A stretch of DNA of 11,196 nucleotides, taken from assembly GCA_003455595.1 (NCBI GenBank), contig DMQT01000067.1:839-12034 (forward strand), in the 5' to 3' direction. The notes beneath the pieces are model-generated. The model saw nothing but the letters and a program-made list of their open reading frames with translations, was not told the DNA's origin and searched no databases. Position 1 is the stretch's first letter. The number at the start of each line of letters is the position of its first letter. The translations under genes and the position numbers were made by a program. Positions 7,974 through 11,196 of the stretch are shown here, piece after piece. Origin of the DNA: Betaproteobacteria bacterium. Its GTDB lineage: Bacteria; Pseudomonadota; Gammaproteobacteria; Burkholderiales; Sulfuriferulaceae.

Positions 7974-7977
7974 CGAA

Positions 7978-9321
7978 ATGAGACACGAAGCCAACAACGA
8001 AACCCGCATCGTCAATACTGTTGCCAGTGAATGGCGCGGTGTCACCACGCACATGCTGGCAATCGAAACCAACGGTCTCAAATCGCGCCAGGATGAAATT
8101 CGTGATCGCCTGCTAAGCCAGCAAGCGATTTATAACGCTGCCAGCCAGACCATTGGTCAAGAATTGACGCTACGCGTCAAACTGGCTTTCAGCACCAACC
8201 ATACCAACTTATCCAAATTACGTAACGCAGAGGACGAAACTTTGCTGGCAGGTTTATATTCCCTGGCAGAAGACGGCGCGCTCAATGGCAAAACCTTGCT
8301 GGTTTCAGTGTCTGCCACCACCTTGATGTCACCCGAAATCGAATACCTGTCGCAGCAAAATGTGATGTATGCCGTGCAAGCAGGCGTAAACGATGTTGCA
8401 ACCCTGCTGCCAAGAATCACCCAACTGGTCGCGAGTGGCTATCACATCGTGCTGGATGAGGTCGCTCACGACGACGCCATGCGGCCACTGCTGGCATTGG
8501 CCAGCCAGGTTCGCGTCGATGTCAGCCGCCACGACGCGATTCACCTGGAAAGCACCGTGCGCAGCCTGCGCTCCCTGGGTGCCAAGCAGGTGATTGCGAT
8601 GAACATTGCCGAAGAAGATACCTTCAACGCGTGCCAGAAACTGGGCTTCGATGCATTTCAAGGCAGTTATTTCTCCCAGCCAGAAGGCAGCCATGCCAGC
8701 GCGCCCGCCGTCAATCGCCTGCGCGTACTGGAGCTGATGGACCGAGTCATTGCCCACGCCGACATGTCAGAAATCGAATCCCTGCTGAAAATGGACGCGG
8801 CACTGTGCTACCGGCTGTTGCGCTTCACCAACTCAGCCGGCTCGGGCGTCGCACAACCGGTCGCTTCGATTGCCCAAGTGCTGCGCAGTATGGGGCACGC
8901 CACGCTGTACCGCTGGCTCACCCTGCTATTGCACGCCAGCGGTACGCTGGAGCGCGATCACAGTGTCCTGCTCAAACGTGCGCTGACCCGCGCCTGCTTT
9001 ATGCAAGCCCTGGCGGGTAAAAGCCTGCATGCCACGCAGGCGGAAGAGTTATACCAGGTGGGCCTGTTTTCCGTCATGAAAGACATGCTCGGCACCGACG
9101 CATCTAGCGCTTTTTCGCGTCTTGATCTGAATGAATCGGTCAAGCAGGCGCTGGTACACGGTGTCGGCAGCCATGCCGGTTTCCTGGAACTGGCGCTGGC
9201 TTGTGAGGCTGACGACGAAGCGCGTATACAGCAGGCATCGGCGCAGTGTCTGGTGACCTACATCGACGTCAATATTGCCATGATCAACGCGCTCATCATC
9301 GCCGAGGAAGCTGCGCTGTAA
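7978..9321 (+). CDS. EAL-HDOD signalling protein with degenerate EAL domain
   Basis: This 447-residue protein has the architecture of the YuxH/CdgJ family: an EAL-type domain (about 46-240) followed by an HDOD domain (about 245-445). EAL proteins bind or cleave cyclic di-GMP, while HDOD domains act in signalling and motility control. The EAL start SQQAIYNAASQTIGQELTLR keeps E62 and R66 of the ELxxR signature. The usual metal-binding Asn appears as S110 (LLVSVS), the next acidic ligand is not found around YAVQAG, the DD pair is D160-E161, and the late AExVET motif is shortened to AEEDT (211-215). QGSYFSQP (228-235) is retained. Phosphodiesterase activity therefore looks lost, and a binding or scaffold role is likelier. 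The HDOD segment with MDRVI, LLKMDAALCYRLLRFTNSA and SIAQVLRSMG is typical. A 44-residue Lys/Glu/Asn-bearing N-terminal extension is unassigned. The gene is divergent from pgl. Confidence 0.85.
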   Translation: MRHEANNETRIVNTVASEWRGVTTHMLAIETNGLKSRQDEIRDRLLSQQAIYNAASQTIGQELTLRVKLAFSTNHTNLSKLRNAEDETLLAGLYSLAEDGALNGKTLLVSVSATTLMSPEIEYLSQQNVMYAVQAGVNDVATLLPRITQLVASGYHIVLDEVAHDDAMRPLLALASQVRVDVSRHDAIHLESTVRSLRSLGAKQVIAMNIAEEDTFNACQKLGFDAFQGSYFSQPEGSHASAPAVNRLRVLELMDRVIAHADMSEIESLLKMDAALCYRLLRFTNSAGSGVAQPVASIAQVLRSMGHATLYRWLTLLLHASGTLERDHSVLLKRALTRACFMQALAGKSLHATQAEELYQVGLFSVMKDMLGTDASSAFSRLDLNESVKQALVHGVGSHAGFLELALACEADDEARIQQASAQCLVTYIDVNIAMINALIIAEEAAL

Positions 9322-9340
9322 CGCAATAACGTCGCACCGC

Positions 9341-9369
9341 TTCGAACGCGCCGGGGAATCGGGTAAAAT
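9341..9369 (+). promoter_or_regulatory. Candidate sigma-70 promoter of the exonuclease-like/rlmD pair
   Basis: TAAAAT (9364-9369) matches the -10 consensus at five of six positions. TTCGAA (9341-9346) stands 17 bases upstream as a weak -35 element (three of six). Transcription would start near 9376, inside the right half of the dyad, giving a leader of about 21 bases with no Shine-Dalgarno. The -10 lies exactly in the dyad loop. Confidence 0.45.
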
Positions 9370-9393
9370 CATCCTCCCGATTCACGGCGCGTT
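9345..9393. repeat. Two-part inverted repeat (17 paired bases) before the exonuclease-like gene
   Basis: The outer arms AACGCGCCG (9345-9353) and CGGCGCGTT (9385-9393) are perfectly complementary. The inner arms GAATCGGG (9356-9363) and CCCGATTC (9376-9383) are also perfect. They are separated by GG on the left and A on the right, with a 12-base loop (9364-9375). The structure ends 3 bases before the ATG at 9397. It may be an operator over the promoter held in its loop, or an RNA hairpin in read-through transcripts from the upstream gene. It lacks a T-run, so it is not a standard terminator. Confidence 0.8.
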
Positions 9394-9396
9394 GTC

Positions 9397-10134
9397 ATGT
9401 CCTCCACCCTCGTTTTTACGCTGGCTACTGTTCCCGATACAGCCGGCTTGCGCACGCTTTATGCCACCGGCCACAGCGCCACATCAGCGCAACTGGCTGA
9501 AATTGCGCATCTACAATCACGCCAAACCGGCGGCAACGATGCACTGCCGAACCATTTACAGCGCATCGCCGCGATTTCCTGCGTGTTATATGACCACCAC
9601 GTTGCGCGAATCTGGTCGTTGGGCAAAGCGGTAGACAGTGAGGTACAGCGGATCCGCGCGCTATTCGAAACTATCAAGCAGCACAAACCCGATCTGGTGG
9701 CCTGGGATGGCAACGCGTTTGAAATCCCTGTGCTGCACTGTCGGGCACTGATTCATGCACTGCCGCTTCCCAAAGCCCTGTGCATGGACGCAACTGCCGT
9801 GTCAGGGGTGAACCTGATGCAGTTGCTGGCGCCCAATGCAGCTGCGTCACTCGACGCACTCGCGCGACTGTGTGGCTTTCCCGGTCAGACCGAACTCGAC
9901 AGCAACGCTGTCTGGGCGGCTTTTCAGGCGGATCAATTGGCAGACATCCAGCAGCATTGTGAAACCGGTGCAGTCAATACCGGCCTGCTCCATCTGCGTC
10001 GGCAATACATACGCGGTGACATATCTGCGGCGGATTACAACGCTGCTTGCAAACGCATTCACGCCGCGCTGAACCATCTCGACACGCCCTACTGGCGCGC
10101 TTTCATGGCACGCTGGTCATCCATAGAAATCTGA
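9397..10134 (+). CDS. PolB-type 3'-5' exonuclease homologue lacking catalytic residues
   Basis: This 245-residue protein belongs to the family of predicted 3'-5' exonucleases related to the proofreading domain of DNA polymerase B (DnaQ-like fold). Family landmarks remain: the VPDTAGLRTLY start, LPNHLQRIAAISCVL (about 50-64), RIWSLG, LVAWDGNAFEIPVLHCRALIH (100-120), SLDALARLCGFPGQ (151-164) and HCETGAVNTGLLHLRRQYIRG (187-207). The catalytic positions are altered. Motif I, normally FDIET, is F7-T8-L9-A10-T11, so Asp and Glu are gone. Motif II, normally GFD, ends in E109. Motif III, normally YCETD, is HCETG with G191. The HLDLMD segment usual between motifs II and III is largely missing. The frame is intact, so this reads as a maintained pseudo-nuclease rather than a decayed gene. 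No Shine-Dalgarno precedes the ATG at 9397, which follows a large dyad. rlmD starts one base after the stop. Confidence 0.85.
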   Translation: MSSTLVFTLATVPDTAGLRTLYATGHSATSAQLAEIAHLQSRQTGGNDALPNHLQRIAAISCVLYDHHVARIWSLGKAVDSEVQRIRALFETIKQHKPDLVAWDGNAFEIPVLHCRALIHALPLPKALCMDATAVSGVNLMQLLAPNAAASLDALARLCGFPGQTELDSNAVWAAFQADQLADIQQHCETGAVNTGLLHLRRQYIRGDISAADYNAACKRIHAALNHLDTPYWRAFMARWSSIEI

Positions 10135-10135
10135 T

Positions 10136-11196
10136 ATGACTGAAGCTTCCCCTACCCTGCTAATTGAATCCCTCAACCACGAAGGCCGTGGCGTTGCCCA
10201 CCGTGACGGCAAGGCAATATTTGTTGACGGCGCGCTGACCGGCGAAACCGTGACCTATTCGGTGTACCGCAAAAAGGACGCGTTCGAGATGGCGCAAGTG
10301 ACGCGTATCGTGCGCGAGAGCCACGCACGCGTAAAACCGCGCTGCCCGCACTTCGGCGTCTGTGGCGGCTGCAGCCTGCAACACCTTGAACCGTCAGCGC
10401 AAATCGCCGCCAAGCAGCGCGTGCTGGAGGATAACCTCGCACACATCGGCAAGGTCAAACCCGAGGCCATGCTCTCGGCCATCCACGGCCCGGCCTGGGA
10501 GTATCGCAGCCGGGCGCGCCTGTCCGTCAAGCTGGTGGAAAAAAAAGGCGGTGTATTGGTCGGCTTCCATGAACGCAAGAGCAGCTTTGTGGCAGAAATG
10601 GACAGCTGTGAAGTGCTGCCTGCTCGTATTTCCGCACTGATTCCGCAGCTGCGCACACTCATCATGCAATTGACGATCCGCGATAAATTGCCGCAAATCG
10701 AAGTCGCGGCCACCGACGCCGTTGACGTGCTGGTGATCCGCCACATGGCGCCCTTGGCCGAAGCCGATGAAGTCCTGCTGCGGGAATTTGCCGACGCGCA
10801 TCACATCCAGTGGTGGCTGCAATCCAAGGGGCCCGATACCATCATCCCGTTTTACCCGCTGGACGCACCCGAGTTGGCGTATACCCTGCCGGAATTCAAC
10901 CTGGTGATGCCGTTCCGCCCAAGTGAATTCACCCAGGTCAACACGGCTGTCAATCCGATATTGATGCGTCGTGCCATGCAGTTGCTTGATCCGCAGCCGT
11001 TTGAGCGCATTGTCGATATGTTCTGCGGGCTCGGCAACTTCACCCTGCCCATCGCGCGCCGCGCCCAGCAGGTCGTCGGCATCGAAGGCAGCAAGGAACT
11101 GGTGACGCGTGCATGCCAAAATGCCGAACGTAACGGCCTGATCAATACCGAGTTCATGGTGGAAAATCTGTTCACCATCACACCTGAACGCATGGC
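10136..11196 (+). CDS. rlmD: 23S rRNA (uracil-1939-C5)-methyltransferase RlmD, 3' end cut off
   Basis: RlmD (RumA) makes m5U at position 1939 of 23S rRNA using SAM. The frame is open to the window edge, so 353 residues are visible of an expected 430-440. An N-terminal TRAM domain (about 1-62, with SLNHEGRGVAHRDGKAIFVDG) is followed by the 4Fe-4S cluster cysteines C70, C76, C79 (CPHFGVCGGC) and C158. These match C81, C87, C90 and C162 of E. coli. Further on come YRSRARLSVK, the FTQVN segment and the SAM-binding loop DMFCGLGNFTLPIA (from D294), then GIEGSKELV. The catalytic cysteine motif lies beyond the edge. The ATG at 10136 is one base past the stop of the exonuclease-like gene, with no strong Shine-Dalgarno, so translational coupling is likely. 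A run of eight A (10539-10546) encodes Glu-Lys-Lys in frame. Confidence 0.96.
   Translation, partial: MTEASPTLLIESLNHEGRGVAHRDGKAIFVDGALTGETVTYSVYRKKDAFEMAQVTRIVRESHARVKPRCPHFGVCGGCSLQHLEPSAQIAAKQRVLEDNLAHIGKVKPEAMLSAIHGPAWEYRSRARLSVKLVEKKGGVLVGFHERKSSFVAEMDSCEVLPARISALIPQLRTLIMQLTIRDKLPQIEVAATDAVDVLVIRHMAPLAEADEVLLREFADAHHIQWWLQSKGPDTIIPFYPLDAPELAYTLPEFNLVMPFRPSEFTQVNTAVNPILMRRAMQLLDPQPFERIVDMFCGLGNFTLPIARRAQQVVGIEGSKELVTRACQNAERNGLINTEFMVENLFTITPERM

Noticed and set aside
7927..7977. TTG start at 7927 for the EAL-HDOD gene
   Set aside because: It has no ribosome binding site and overlaps the candidate promoter. The ATG at 7978 has GGAG at good spacing.
10539..10546. Run of eight A in rlmD as a programmed frameshift site
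   Set aside because: The frame continues through conserved RlmD sequence on both sides, and I saw no downstream stimulatory structure or alternative product.
10394..11119. A 241-codon open frame on the minus strand opposite rlmD
   Set aside because: It is antisense to conserved RlmD motifs including the cluster cysteines and SAM loop, and its His/Gln/Asp-rich translation resembles no family I know.

Overview
The window looks like chromosomal DNA of a betaproteobacterium, probably of the Nitrosomonadales type (Gallionellaceae- or Sulfuricellaceae-like). This is an inference from moderately high GC, closeness of the proteins to beta/gammaproteobacterial families, the rsxABCDGE order, and a predicted PolB-type exonuclease gene directly before rlmD. 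It is gene-dense: the largest gap is 128 bases, and no RNA genes, insertion sequences or CRISPR arrays are visible.

Region 1 (1-5072, + strand) is an Rnf/Rsx operon, rsxA-B-C-D-G-E, with rsxA cut at the left edge. The genes overlap by 4 bases or lie 1-17 bases apart. All expected redox sites are visible: paired membrane cysteines in RsxA and RsxE, three Fe-S motifs in RsxB, two ferredoxin-type motifs and an NADH/FMN module in RsxC, and covalent-flavin threonines in RsxD and RsxG. The complex should couple electron transfer between NAD(H) and a low-potential carrier to ion movement across the inner membrane, or keep SoxR reduced.

Region 2 (5074-7849, - strand) is a three-gene, translationally coupled operon: pgl (6-phosphogluconolactonase), an exported DUF4139 protein of unknown function, and a small class I SAM-dependent methyltransferase. 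It converges on rsxE with a single base between the two stop codons and no visible terminator.

Region 3 (7850-7977) is a divergent intergenic region. It holds an imperfect 10-base dyad and a good sigma-54-like -24/-12 element ahead of an EAL-HDOD signalling gene (7978-9321). The EAL domain of that protein has lost several metal-binding residues.

Region 4 (9322-11196, + strand) begins with a 75-base gap carrying a two-part inverted repeat centred on a TAAAAT -10-like hexamer. It ends 3 bases before the start codon of a PolB-type 3'-5' exonuclease homologue. That protein keeps the family scaffold but has replaced the acidic residues of all three exonuclease motifs, so it looks like a pseudo-nuclease. 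One base after its stop comes rlmD (23S rRNA m5U1939 methyltransferase), which runs off the right edge.

The most unusual content is the catalytically stripped exonuclease homologue under a dyad-embedded promoter, followed by the sigma-54-like site before a degenerate EAL-HDOD gene and the pgl-DUF4139-methyltransferase operon. Everything else looks like ordinary housekeeping content.
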